Shown: positions 35,302-46,420, counted from the stretch's first letter. The stretch: DNA of 64,000 nt from Synaphobranchus kaupii (GCA_029718625.1 CM056379.1:70054670-70118669); one strand, 5' to 3'. Notes: generated by a model not told the origin, from the letters alone. Numbers and translations: made by a program.

Positions 35302-35584
35302 CAGGGGTCAGGAACGCGTGGCCCCTGGGCCATTTGCGGCCCAATTCATGTCTGAGTGTGGCTCTGTGTGTAATTTAATGTATTTACAATACCATTACCA
35401 TATATTATTTACTTAGAAAAGACAATTTCTTTGTTAACAATGTATTATAAAGAAGCTCATTATAAAGATAACATCTACAATGTTTATTAATTCATTGGTT
35501 CTAGGTTTTTTTTTTTTTTTGAGCGTTCAATTCTAGTTGCGGGCGGCCCACACCATAATGGTGGCCCTTGGTCACATTTGGGTT
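35302..35584. mobile_element. hAT-like short insertion at the nuclease gene stop codon
   Basis: The segment starts CAGGGGTCAGGAACGCGTGG, a start common to hAT-type short elements, and includes the GCGGCCC words usual in them. CTCTAGAC occurs at 35294-35301 and 35585-35592, an 8-bp duplication as in hAT. The right end GGTCACATTTGGGTT does not pair well with the left end, so it may be truncated. Confidence 0.6.
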
Positions 35585-35586
35585 CT

Positions 35587-37345
35587 CTAGACTTTCCTCA
35601 CAATCTCAGCGTATCTCTCATCAAGCTTAAGCCGCTCCCCAACAAATTCATCAACAAGTCGAGGCAGCATGCATGAAAAGTAGAAAGCTCTCAACCGCTT
35701 CACCTGTTCCCTGACAAACATCTCATCAAACTGCACATAAAGTACCACATTCTCATCTGGTGTCCAGATCATCAATCTGGCTGTCTTCAGACCTGTGCAA
35801 AACATTCCAAGTTGAACTTGCATGTAATACCCTCGGCTACCAGTTTTCTGCAGCTCAAGCTGTCCATCCACTACTTTGACATCACTGCACTTCTGAGATA
35901 ACTGGTCAATGAGTGAGTGGTGGTTTCTATTTGGGACAGGGCACTTTATCTCTAGGAGCTCACAAGAGTCAATGATTCCATCCGGACTCGCTGACAGCCA
36001 TGGTTCTTCAACACTTACAACTGTGCCATTGTGTGTAATGTTTATTCCCTGCTCTTTAAGTTGGTTGCAGGCTGTTAGTTCTTTTTCTTTTCCGTAGTTG
36101 GTGGCATAGTTGCCACGAAAGGTGGGATACATGTGCTCACACAAGAATTTTTCGCTATTTGTGCCTGCACGTACGGGCACCTTCTTTGCTGAGCTGGCTG
36201 TAATTCTAATTTTCCTTGAACTGTGCCACAAATCAGATGCACTTTGCTCCCTAGTCTCCAATTCTAGTTTACCAGCTTGTTCACCATGAATATCAATGTA
36301 AGCCTCATAGAATGCCTTGCATTTTCCACAACTCAGATCATCGCCATGATTTTGATGTGGCTGAAATATTGAATGATCAACTGCACTATTTCCCTGCTCT
36401 GTTCTACTGCTATGTTGTTCTGCTGATGGAGTGGCATTGTAACACTTCTCCAGTAGTGTGTTCTTGAGAAGAAATAGTGGTTTTGTTTGAGATTTGTCCA
36501 CACTCTCTCTGAAGTCTTTGTGGGACTGATAATGTGGTGTGTTTGGGAGTTGACTACCAACAGCCCTAGTCTCTCCCTCATACTCATCATCTGCCTTGTG
36601 GTGCCTGAAATTAATATGGCTCAGACGCTTGGGCTCAAGATTCTTGGATGTCCCTTCATTCCACCTGCGCTGCTCATCTGTACATGCGAGTCCTGTCTTT
36701 CCACTAACCACTGCATTCTGGACCTGAATCAGCAACAATAATTGTATTGTTTTTCACCCTCGAGGTATTTGTATATTATTAAAAGCTTGGACAAATACAC
36801 AAACAAGTAATTATTATAGTATGGTGTGTTTATTGTTTTCAGAGTTTGACAGAATTTGTATACTGCATGAAAATGGTTATCTTCACTAACCTAGCTTTTG
36901 CTACTTACTGTAGTACAATCGCGCTACTCTAACACATACTTACCTTCCAGATGATAGCTGCTGCATGACTACAGGATTTCCCCAACCCTGCAATGCAGGA
37001 ACAGCCGACTGTTTCGATCACGCCGTTGGCTCTCATCATTACCCAAGCCAGTTGTTTGGGTTTGTTGGTACTCTGGCTAGGCTCAACCTCAGCTTTTAAG
37101 AAAGTAAACTCGCTGACTTTTTTACACAATACTTTACCGATTTTATTGCTATGTAGATAATTATAAGCCTCTGTGCTTTTGTAATTTCTAAGTTCCTCGC
37201 CATCAACGCCCTCACTAAGAATGAAGTAGTTGACAATGTCAACGTAGCTAACGTCGGGCCATTGTTTCATATCGTCTACCCATTCCGTTAGGATAGACGG
37301 ATGCGGCACTTTCACCGTATTATCGCCAGTACTTGTAAGATCCAT
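35587..37345 (-). CDS. ISL2EU SWIM-YqaJ nuclease (two exons)
   Basis: Exon 1 (37345-36944) has a SWIM zinc finger, C115-x-C117 and C125-x-H127 (CSCIAGLGKSCSH). An intron of 220 bp (36943-36724; GTAAGT donor, GATTCAG acceptor) joins in phase 0 to exon 2 (36723-35587), giving about 512 residues. Exon 2 is a YqaJ-type exonuclease of the PD-(D/E)xK fold: D382 in SASPDGI, E392 and K394 in LLEIKCP, then GYYMQVQLGMF. Proteins of this type accompany the ISL2EU transposase; the role in transposition is not established to my knowledge. The stop codon lies in the 8-bp duplication of the inserted hAT-like element. No break is seen. Confidence 0.9.
36724..36943 (-). other. Inferred intron in the nuclease gene
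   Basis: GTAAGTATG donor after the AAG codon of exon 1 and TTGCTGATTCAG acceptor; removal keeps the frame. Confidence 0.8.
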
Positions 37346-37502
37346 GTAACCATCTGCGAAATGTGGCCATTTTAAATGTTCGTCTTCATATATATTTAGT
37401 TAGCAGTTAGCTAGCTACAAACGTAAACACAGTAGACCGGAAGGAAGAAACCGGCTTCCGCTATGACGCCGCTATGAATCATGGGATTCGGGAAAGTTGT
37501 GA

Positions 37503-39648
37503 ATACGCTGGTTTTAATAGACTGAACCCCCAATAATTCATATAATTCGCGTAATGTGCGTGACATAAACGAAGTGCCTTGATCCGTCAGAATCTCTTTC
37601 GGGATTCCGACGCGGGAGATTATCTGAAACAAAGCCTGCGCAACACTCTTAGCCGAGATATTGTGTAACGGCACTGCTTCGGGATACCTAGTTGCATAAT
37701 CCACCAGAACTAACACAAATCGGTATCCCTGCGTGCTCCTGTCAAATGGCCCAATGAGATCCATGCCCACTCTATCAAAAGGGACCTCAATTAACGGTAG
37801 AGGGCGCAACGGCGCTTTTGGGATGGCCGGGGAATTCACTAGCTGACAGTCTGGGCAGGACGCACACCACCGACGTACGTCCGCCCAAATGCCCGGCCAA
37901 TAGAACCGGGCCATTATCCGGTTTAGTGTTTTCTCATACCCTAAATGACCAGCCATGGGGTTGTAATGAGCCGCCTGGAAAATCATTTCCCGGCGGCTTT
38001 TAGGTACCAACAACTGGGTCATCTCCTCACCTGTCTGAGTGTCACGACTCACTCTGTACAATCTGTCCTTAATGATTACAAAATATGGGTGAGTGCGTGC
38101 AGCGTCAGGGCGCACCAGCTGACCATCCACATACACGACCTGATCAAAGGCAAAGCGTAGGGTGTCGTCGCGAGACTGCGCAAGTGGGAAATCCTCCACG
38201 GGGTGGAACACCGGCACCTGGGGAGTCTCCACCAGAGGCTCTCCCGGAGCCGTCCCCCCCCCGGCAGTGTCGGGCGACCCCGCGTCACCACTGTCAACTG
38301 CACACACGTCACACTTCCCTAGCGGTCGTGATCGCACCCCCAACAGCTTCTCAGCTAACTGTTTAAACCCCGCCCAATCTGTGCCCAGAATCAGAGGGTG
38401 CGAGAGGCGGGAGCTAACCGCAGCCTCTAGAATATGCTTTGTTCCTTTGACACGAATTTCCACTGGCACTATAGGGTACTTGTGTAAATCCCCATGCACA
38501 CACCTAATAGATACCCAACGTGCCGTCACCAACACCTCTGGCCGAAGCAGGCTCTGTAGGATCATGGACTGCATCGCCCCTGAGTCCAACAGTGCCCGGT
38601 GTTCACTCCCTTGCACCCTTACCGGAATGCAGTACGCCCCGTCTAGATCGGGAGCGGAGGTGGGCGGGCCGACGACACGGACCACCTGCCCCACCTCCAT
38701 GAGCGGACAATCGCGGCGCAGGTGGCCCGGCTGTCCGCACCGCCAACACCCCGGTCCAGGCGTCTGAGGAGCTCCCTGTGGGCCGGACTGCACCGCCACT
38801 GAGCCTGAGTGGGGAGAAGGGGGAGAAAAACCAAATGGGTTAACACGAGGGAAGGAGGGGTTTTGGGGACGGGAAACGGGAAGGGGAACAGCACGGGTGA
38901 TTAATTTTTTCCGGGGCGCTGGCTCCGGCTTCTGCTGCTGGGTGAAGGGGTGTTGTGCCAGGTGGTCCTCCGCCAGGGTGACGGCGACGTCCAGGTTGGT
39001 GGGCCGGTGGCACTGGACCCAGCTGGCCGTATCCGCCGGCAACCCTGCGGTGAAGCGCTCGAGGACCACCTGCTCCATGACTCCAGCAGCGGACCGTAAT
39101 TCCGGCTGTAGCCAGCGCCTCGCCATGTCCGTCAGCCGCTGGGCGTAGGCGAATGGCCGGTCCTCTCCCGTCAGGGTGGTCTCCCGGAAGCGACGTCGGT
39201 GGTCCTCCGGGCTGAATCCCATTCGGTCGAGGACCGCCTTCTTCAGATTTCCGAAGTCCCTCCTAGCAGCTGCCGGCAGGCTATGCGCCGCCTGTTGCGC
39301 CTCCCCTGATAAGAGGGGCAGGAGACGTGCCGACCACTCTTCCAGTGGCCACCGGCACGTCTCCGCTGCCACTTCAAACGCCTCGAGGAAGGCCTGAGCG
39401 TCATCGTCCGCTGTCATCTTCGGCAGGTGAAATTTCGGGGACGAGACGCTCTGCCCTCCCCTGGAACCCCCGGCAGCAGCCAGCTGTAACAGCGCCTGTG
39501 CCTGGAGGCTAGACTGCTCCCGCAGGGCTTGCATCTGCTCGGCGTGAGCAGCCGACTGTTGCACCTGCATCGCAGCTAGCCCCTCCAGTAATTTTCCCAG
39601 TGCTGTTACGGATATTGGCTGCTCCGGCTGCTCCTGGCTGTTATCCAT
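37503..39648 (-). CDS. Gmr1-like gag, protease and proximal integrase
   Basis: The frame opens with ATG at 39646-39648, about 60 bases after the 5' LTR. A Gln-rich coiled N-terminus is followed by a capsid-like region (AFLEAFEVAAETCRWP, WLQPELRSA), the zinc knuckle CWRCGQPGHLRRDC, the protease active site ALLDSGAM, LILGTDW, then the integrase zinc finger (HYNPMAGHLGYEKTL, CASCPDCQ) and catalytic core (VGMDLIGPFD, LTDQGTSF). The frame runs into the ISL2EU end at 37502, where the protein is cut. Gag, protease and integrase in one frame fit a single polyprotein. Confidence 0.9.
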
Positions 39649-39693
39649 GGCTCATACAATGTCCTGTCTTCTGCACTGTTTCGCTCTTTTTCT

Positions 39694-39710
39694 CCCCGTA
39701 CGGGCCACCA
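39694..39710 (-). promoter_or_regulatory. Primer binding site, element A
   Basis: On the minus strand TGGTGGCCCGTACGGGG lies one base after the 5' LTR. The TGG start complements a tRNA CCA end. I did not assign the tRNA. Confidence 0.7.
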
Positions 39711-39711
39711 C

Positions 39712-40048
39712 TGTGGCGAAGTGAGCACCACCGCTCTAGTGCAGAGACAGTAACCACACAGGTTGATGGAGAGAACACGGTTTTTATTTGTGGTTCTCTC
39801 TTGTAATTACAAACACCCACAAATAGGCTACGTTCTTCCGCTCTCCTCCCCGCAGATGTTCCGGTCGGCTTTTATGCCCTCAGGCTCACTGTCGAACAAT
39901 CAAGGCAATTGGTTAATTGATACAAACAATAATACAATCAATCGTTACCAATTGCATGATTCCCTGTGGAGCTGTGTCGGCTCCACAAACCACACGCGTT
40001 CACTCTCTCTCTTGCCGGCAGCGCCTAAAACCACGCCCCCCTACCACA
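39712..40048 (-). repeat. Gmr1-like element A, 5' LTR
   Basis: 337 bp, nearly identical to the 3' LTR; the visible differences are one substitution and a small replacement near 39965. TG...CA ends; TATA-like and AATAAA signals as in the partner LTR. Confidence 0.9.
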
Positions 40049-40053
40049 ACTGC

Positions 40054-40922
40054 TTTTGCTGTTTCCCATAGAAGTGTTGGAGAGGTTTCGGGAGAGTCAT
40101 TTATTTCCATGAAGACTACCCACTCTCTCTTCAGGAAACTATCAAATTCTGTGTCTAAGTAGGGATGTATTGAAGCGCCATCTACTAGTTCCTTTCTGGA
40201 ATTGGTTATTGTTTAGTTCTAAAGAGATAGGGGCATGATCACTAATCACAATGGGGTGGATTTTTGTATTGGTAATGTTTGGTATAATTGAGTTGCTAGT
40301 GAGAAAGTAATCGATACGGGAGAATGAGTGATGAAGTGGTGATAAGTATGTATATTCTTTTGCTGTTAAGTGATGTAAGCGCCAACTATCACCAAGGCCA
40401 AATTCATTCATGTACTGTTTTAGTGTTTCAGTGGAATGCCAATTTCTTAAGGTACCTGCAGTGCTTGATCTGTCTAGTGTTGGATTGATAACTGTGTTGA
40501 GGTCACCCCCAATTATGATTGTTGAGTTAGTGAAATCGCTGAGATTGGTGAAGAATGTGTGAAAAAAGGAAGGGTCATCACTGTTCGGGCCGTAGATGTT
40601 TGCAATGGTGATGTTGAAGTTATTGATGGAAGCGTTAATGATAATGAATCTTCCCTCCGGATCTGTGATAATGGTGTTATGGGTCAACGGTATTTTTTTG
40701 TTAATCAGGATGGACACGCCTCTGTCTTGAGTTGTATGTTGCAGAGAAGATTTGGTTAAAATGTGTTGTTCTTAATTTATGGTGCTCTGAGTGTGATAGG
40801 TGGGTTTCTTGAAGTAAGCATATATCTGATTCTAGCTTGATTAAATGATTTAACACTTTGTTCTTTTTTGCCTGGGTTCCAATGCCACGAATGTTCCAGC
40901 TCACAAATTTAATTGGTAACAT
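40054..40922 (-). pseudogene. L1 ORF2 apurinic-like endonuclease
   Basis: From ATG at 40920-40922 the protein reads KFVSWNIRGIG and LLQETHL; after a frame change near 40710-40740 it continues with ITIANIYGPN, IIIGGDLNTV, FSRIDYFL and HPIVISDHAPISL. These are the conserved blocks of LINE APE-type endonucleases (N, E, D, N, D-H), which nick target DNA. The frame shifts again near 40145 before the insertion junction. Confidence 0.9.
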
Positions 40923-40967
40923 GGTTGAAGGATATAGCTAATCATGTGCATATGTATATCTTCCTCT

Positions 40968-41744
40968 CTATTCTCTATTAGATTTGTCGGAGAGCCAAGT
41001 GGTCACGTTCCTGTCACGGTATAATTTTCCGTCCAACACATATAGTCTGTCAACTGTGATGATTGCACGCTTTCCTTGTTCCATAAGTTGTTTCCGTATA
41101 GGGTACAGTTTTTTTCGTCTTTCCTGGATTTCTTTTGGGAATTGATCATTTAGTCCGTAGTCGGTTCCTTTCAGTTCTCTGCCTTTACTTTTAACCAATT
41201 CCTTTTGTTTATAATGTTCGAATTTGGCCACGATCGGGCGCGGACGAGTATTATTGGGGGTGTATGTTCCGAGACGGTGAACGCGGTGGAAGGTAATCTG
41301 CTTGATTACATCCAGAGAAAGTTTTAATTTCGTTTGCATGAAGCTTCTTATTTCTTTTTCTGGGTCGTCCTGTTGTTTGTTTTCCGGTATGCCTGAGATA
41401 ATCAAGTTATCGCGCATGCTCCGAGATTGTAAGTCCAATATTGTTTCTTTAATTTCTTTGTTTTCTTTGTTAATGTCCGTTAGCTGTGTTTGGAGTGATT
41501 TAACGGAGTTTTGAAGTATTTGATTTGTTTTTGTAAGCGATGTTATTTGCTCTTGGCTGAATTCGAGGCTTACTTTAAGACTTTGGAAGTCTTTGTGTAG
41601 TAGCTCGATGATTGAGAATCTTGCATCCAGTTTGGCTAATTTTGTGTTTATGGCGAGGAGTAGACTTACTTGATCTGTTTGAGAGTCGTTTGTCTCGGTT
41701 GAGGAGTTGCGGAAGCGTTTTTTGCTGTTGTTTGGTGTATCCAT
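40968..41744 (-). CDS. L1 ORF1 protein
   Basis: A 258-residue uninterrupted frame. It has a heptad-rich coiled-coil region at about residues 55-108 (KTNQILQNSVKSLQTQL), then an RRM-like core (RDNLIISGIPE) and a C-terminal domain with RPRPIVAKFEHYKQKE, HRVHRLG. This matches the trimeric nucleic-acid chaperone of L1 elements, which coats the element RNA in the cytoplasm. It lies 45 bases upstream of ORF2, as expected. I chose the first ATG of the open frame. This is the only intact frame of the LINE. Confidence 0.85.
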   Translation of the reverse strand: MDTPNNSKKRFRNSSTETNDSQTDQVSLLLAINTKLAKLDARFSIIELLHKDFQSLKVSLEFSQEQITSLTKTNQILQNSVKSLQTQLTDINKENKEIKETILDLQSRSMRDNLIISGIPENKQQDDPEKEIRSFMQTKLKLSLDVIKQITFHRVHRLGTYTPNNTRPRPIVAKFEHYKQKELVKSKGRELKGTDYGLNDQFPKEIQERRKKLYPIRKQLMEQGKRAIITVDRLYVLDGKLYRDRNVTTWLSDKSNRE

Positions 41745-42027
41745 CGTGCAAATACGGGTAAAACATTCATCAATATAATCCTCAAGTTGCTCCAGTGCCG
41801 CGTTGTTTGTATTCTGATTAGCCTTTTACACGGAAGATCCAATGGCGAATGTATTGGTGTTTTTTTTATTGTCCATGTATCAATTTGATTTGAATATTGT
41901 CACGTTTAGCCTTCCATGCGTAACAATTTATTTTTCTTTTGAACCACGGACTGGTTCCCTCTGCCCTCTCAAACACACGCGTGATACCGGAAGCTCTCAC
42001 TTGACCTAAACAGTCCTAAACAGTTTC

Positions 42028-43659
42028 ACTGCATAAACCCTCCGTGCTGGAAAGACATTGGTGGTTATAAATAAATCATTGGTTTAAGGAATATCCCAAA
42101 AACATCTGGCCGTATTGAAAACTCTGAGCTGGCCTCCTCCAAACATTACCCAACCCCCTTGATTGGGGAATCAAAGCAGGGATTTTGCGTTTGCAGACTG
42201 CTAAATGGCATCAAGTCTTTGCTGGCCAGGATTCTAAATGATTTTAATTGATAACCAGAACACGTAATTGAATATCAGTACTGGGGCCACATGTATAAAA
42301 CGGAGTAAAAGAATGCTCAGGGTGAAAGTCGGAAATCTGCTTCAAAAAAGTTTTGCATTTTCCACCTCTGCCTTTCGGTCACTATGTCACCATATAACAC
42401 TGATGCCAAACATTGCGTACATATAGTGTCCAGCATGTGCAGAGGTATGCAGATTCTCACAGCACGTGTTATTTTATACATATGAATTTCTGTGTGGAAA
42501 CTCCCTTATGCGGCTTTCTGAGGGCATTTTTTTGCTCAGCACTGTTTATGCATGTGGCCCCCGGTCTAGAAATGAAAACTACAAAGCCCAAAAAATTGCC
42601 ATCTTCCCTGAGGATATCATAACTGTTCAAACATAGGACCCTATCCCAATCAGAACAACTACAGCCAACGGTAATGTGCAATGATTTCATCTAAGAATCA
42701 GAAAGAAAAACAGATCTGTGGAGAAACAGGCATGGGTAAATGGCTTCACAAACAGATACAGCCCCTCCTAGAGAATCAGAGAGGAGCAACATACACAGAC
42801 ACACTGGATTAGTTTCAGACTGTAAAAAATGGAGCAACCCATCTGTAGATAGGTGGACCTCAACTCTTGACACTCTACCACTAAGCAAGAAACAAAGTTG
42901 TCCTTAAAAAAATAAGCTCTACCCCCTGAGACCTGCATTAAGCAAACATTCACATAAAGAGGAGTTCATTGATACCTAGATGCACAAAGCAATGCATGCA
43001 TACAGTTGGTAAATTATTTGGTTGGAATTAAACAAGATGGATATAGTTTCTGTTGTGTGAATGAAAATAACATTATGACCAAATAAACTAAGGGTGAAAC
43101 TAAAACTATTGAAATGGATATTTCAGTAATGATTTTTATGTTTTTAATGTTTTCATGCTATATGTAAAAATCTGTCCATTAAGGCACATGAACGAAAAGA
43201 TCTGCCATGGAAGAAAGCATGGCCAGAGACCATTTATAAAAATCCCCTTGGAAAATGGAACATAATGGGAAGAAAGATTTAAAAATATATCAGACTCATC
43301 TTGCATCAAGGCAACCCACCCACTGACCGGAAAACATAAAACAATCCATTTGTCTCCCCTGTTCCCCCGAACATTCGTAACACAAACATCTCACCTCAGG
43401 TGGCACAATTCTCACTGAACTAGGACACCAAATGTAGTAGTAAGTCTGGGTGAAATGGGTCTAATGTGACAGAAAACAGGTCAAGACTAAATTAACTAGC
43501 TATATTTGAGGATTCTTATCAAAATTCAAGTTGATGAGACTAATTAGATCATTTGTGAATACATGGGAGTCATACATGTAATTACTTAGGGGAATATATG
43601 GGAAGGATATAAAATGCAGTGATACTTTTGCAAGTTATAATTCTCACTTTCCTCTACAG
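42028..43659. other. Stretch without a recognised gene
   Basis: Ordinary AT-rich DNA; frames at 42413-42953 overlap on both strands and have no recognisable content. Confidence 0.5.
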
Positions 43660-43960
43660 ACCTCATGGAGCTAGAGGAGGGTGCTGGGAGTGCATGGCAG
43701 GGTGTTTTTCAGGTACCTGTGGCTCTGCTCCCGGGCTGGGCGGGCAGGAATAATGGCAGCTGTTTATTCAGCTGCAGCACTCCCCAGGTCTTGGGGAAAG
43801 AGGATGTGTTCAGGGCCTCATTAATCACAGCGGCTTTGGAAGAGATAAACAGGTCCGGCCCAGCAGGGGTGCTCAATTGGGCTGAGAGCTGGTGTAGGGG
43901 GTGCCTGCACATGGACCCCCGGGGCATGGCAAACTTTTATGATTCCAACGATGTCAGTTG
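43660..43960. other. GC-richer, apparently single-copy island
   Basis: About 300 bp of higher GC content (AGCGGCTTTGGAAGAGATAA and neighbours) in AT-rich surroundings, open on both strands for parts of its length. It resembles none of the repeats in this window and no protein I know. It could be a conserved non-coding element or an exon. Confidence 0.3.
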
Positions 43961-44145
43961 TATGGTTCTAAAACATACAGCTCATAGATTTGTTATAAGT
44001 GTAACTTGTTGATTGTCCCCAGTTCAATGTTTTTCCTTCTGTCCCTTCACATATTTCCACAGGTTTGTAATTCATCCCCTTTTATTTATTTCTGTCTTTC
44101 TATTACTTCTATTATTTCTATCTTTCTTCCTCTTTCTCAGCCTCA

Positions 44146-44210
44146 ATCAGCGCTGGACTGGTAATCTGGCATACCGGGCATTTTCCCGGTGGGCCGAAGC
44201 ACCTTGGGGC
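44146..44210 (+). repeat. Short interspersed repeat fragment
   Basis: CAGCGCTGGACTGGTAATCT then CGGGCATTTTCCCGGTGGGC, a word set that recurs in part near 8220-8290 and 52595-52665. Confidence 0.5.
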
Positions 44211-44614
44211 AGATCATTTTTAATTAAAAAAATTAATAAATAAAACATTTTAGCTTCATGATTAACAGGGACTTGCAGGGAAGGAGCAGGGAGGTAGTGT
44301 ATGTCTGCCATGCCATGATGACGATGATGATGATTAATTCAATTAATATCGATGATAATAAGTTAACATAATCGTAACGTTATCATAAAGTGAGACCGTC
44401 ACCTACAGCTGGTGGCCACTCAGTCAGTCAATGTCAAATAGCGCAGCATAAGCTATTTGGCATTGTTTTTGTAGCTAGCATAGTTCCCTAATGCACTCGC
44501 AACTTCGGCTGACTATTCTAACGTTAACTAGCTAACGCTATTTTGTCTGCATCACGTTAGCTAAGCCCACGTTGCTGTGATGACCTAGGTCCATATCGTA
44601 TCATCATAATATTA

Positions 44615-45245
44615 TTGGGATGGCAGGTATGCCATCCGCCAAGTTACGGCTTGGCGGGGCATGCCCCATACCTATACAGCACCGAGAGTTTGGCACTTTT
44701 CAGGGTTTCCTACAGAAGTAACCACAATGACCATAGACTCTCAGCCCTAAAAAACATTAACTTCTGCATGTTCTGACCTCATGTAACCACACAGCATTCA
44801 GATACAACTTCACACATCCACACAATAAAGCCCCAAACTTGGGTTATTATGCCGTTTTTCTCCTTTCTCTTCCACTTCTTCTTCTTTTCCCATTTTTCCT
44901 GCCAAACTGCCTGCCTCCGTCGCGATGTTATCCAATGGGGAGAATTATTCTTTGAGGGTATGGTCCGTATACCTGTTCATGAAGCTTATCGCCCAATAAA
45001 AACGCTTCATACTAATGCTTTTTAATGTTAATATAGCTAATGGCTTCATGATTTCCAAGAAGGTACTGTGGCCTAATGGCTAGAGTTGCGGTCTCTCACA
45101 CAGAGGATTGTGGGTTTGAGCCCAGCAGGGGACATGCTTATTTTCCACAAAAACAATGTGCAACTGTGAAGTACTTTTCATTTCTTAGACTGTTATTATT
45201 TTCACATTAACACATTAACGTATTTTTATTGCAAAGGCAAAAGAG
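44615..45245 (+). repeat. 600-bp interspersed repeat, copy 2, with tRNA-like SINE head
   Basis: Inverted relative to 8503-9105 and similar over the whole length. It starts GGGATGGCAGGTATGCCATC and ends in TTTTTATTGCAAAGGCA. The tRNA-like head is at 45063-45130 with TGGCCTAATGGCTAGAG (A box) and GGGTTTGAGCCC (B box). Confidence 0.8.
45063..45130 (+). repeat. tRNA-derived SINE promoter head, copy 2
   Basis: A-box- and B-box-like words at tRNA spacing inside the repeat; the B box has one base changed from the consensus relative to copy 1 (TTTGA for TTCGA). Confidence 0.65.
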
Positions 45246-45295
45246 GTTTCCAATATTAACTGTTCAATGTTTCACTTGTATTTCACTTGTACACC

Positions 45296-45335
45296 TTCCC
45301 CAAACCGGACGCTCGCTCTTGTCTGGTTTGGGGAG
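45296..45335. repeat. Hairpin of 14 bp
   Basis: TCCCCAAACCGGAC faces GTCTGGTTTGGGGA around a 12-base loop, one mismatch. Confidence 0.6.
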
Positions 45336-45883
45336 GCTCTTGCGGTCATGATTGACTGACTGTGGAAACCGAACCTCAACGTACCCTTGCCAACATTTCT
45401 TTATTCATTAATTTCTTCACTTCAGCTCTGTTCACTTTATCCTTTTCACACATAACACAATGTCACCATAAAATTAACAAAAGAATTAAGAATTTACGAT
45501 AATAGCCTACATTAAGAATTGATGATAGCCTCCTTTAAGCTGCAAGCCTTTAAGAGATTGGATTTATAAACCGCCAATTCCCCAAACATATCTGATTCAT
45601 GGTTAGTCACTTAAAAAAAAAAAAAAGAACAATAGCCTCCGAATGTGGCTCTAGTCTACGCTACTCTTCAAATAATGTAGCTTACTGCAAACACTTTTAA
45701 TTATAATAATAACAATAATAAGAAGAATAATCTCTGGTACGTACTTTATTAGTAGTATCTATTGTTTTCTTTCTGGCTAAGATTCCTGGGAAATATGCAT
45801 TATTAAGCTTCTTAGCCAACGTTACTGTTGCCAGAGAGACGTCAGTCTGCTTCTAGTCAGGAAGCAGATACAAGCTAGGCTAC

Positions 45884-46420
45884 TACGAAGCGAATCAACA
45901 TGCCTTATAGTCTACATTCATTGCACTACAGAAAACTAAACTAAACCTAGCTGTCCGGTACCAAGACATTTCCCGCAGGTAATGTTCTACACTACCGGAA
46001 AAAAACTGCTGTGCTTATGAACTCACTAGCTCGCTCGCTAGCTCGTAGCCCACACATGGAAGGTTGGAGTTACGCATCCGGAAATCCAGTGTTGAATAGC
46101 CTAACTTTAAATGTATTTCATAGAATACTAATAGCCCTATTTAAAAAAAATATTTCCATATTTTACTGATGCAAACTATTTAGGCTATACTAGCTATTTA
46201 GGCTGTATGTCTTTCAGCTAGAATGTGTTTGCATCTAGCCCATTGTGCATGCATGTCTCTATATAGACTTGGTTCATTAATTTACATGCTTCTTCATGAT
46301 CCATAGCTCAGCTGTTCATTGTATTTCATTACACATTAAATACTGCTCATATACAAACACTTTTAATGTAACTGTGTGCTGTCTATAATAGGATAACTGT
46401 TCTCATTCTTGTCAATATGG
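45884..46420 (+). repeat. Interspersed repeat, module A of the 6.1-kb family
   Basis: 45884-45950 and 46310-46420 match 6111-6260 in the same orientation (AAGCGAATCAACATGCCTTA; TTCATTGTATTTCATTA). The segment between them has no counterpart at the 6.1-kb copy. Confidence 0.65.

Larger units (their letters stand above)
32486..37502. mobile_element. ISL2EU DNA transposon, apparently complete
   Basis: The left end TCACCACTTTCC and the right end GGAAAGTTGTGA are inverted, with further pairing inside (GCCGGTT..TCCTTTCCGGT). AT flanks both sides (32484-32485, 37503-37504) at the break in the Gmr1-like integrase gene. Two convergent genes code for a THAP-DDE transposase and a SWIM-YqaJ nuclease, the pair known for the ISL2EU group, related to PIF/Harbinger and IS5. 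The 2-bp duplication also fits. Confidence 0.9.
30048..40048 (-). mobile_element. Gmr1-like Ty3/gypsy retrotransposon, split by ISL2EU
   Basis: Two near-identical LTRs (30048-30382 and 39712-40048) bound the element, with ACTGC duplicated at 30043-30047 and 40049-40053. On the minus strand the order is 5' LTR, primer site, gag, protease, integrase, reverse transcriptase, RNase H, purine-rich tract, 3' LTR. Integrase before RT is the order of the Gmr1 group (first described from cod), instead of the usual gypsy order. The coding parts are open except for the ISL2EU insertion inside integrase. Confidence 0.9.
26785..42010 (-). mobile_element. Full-length L1-clade LINE, split by a Gmr1-like element
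   Basis: A 17-bp target duplication, CAGTCCTAAACAGTTTC, stands at 26768-26784 and 42011-42027. On the minus strand the order is 5' UTR (42010-41745), ORF1, ORF2 with endonuclease and reverse transcriptase, 3' UTR and a short A-rich tail next to 26785. Without the 10-kb insertion and its 5-bp duplication the LINE is about 5.2 kb. ORF2 carries frameshifts, so this copy is probably inactive. Confidence 0.9.
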
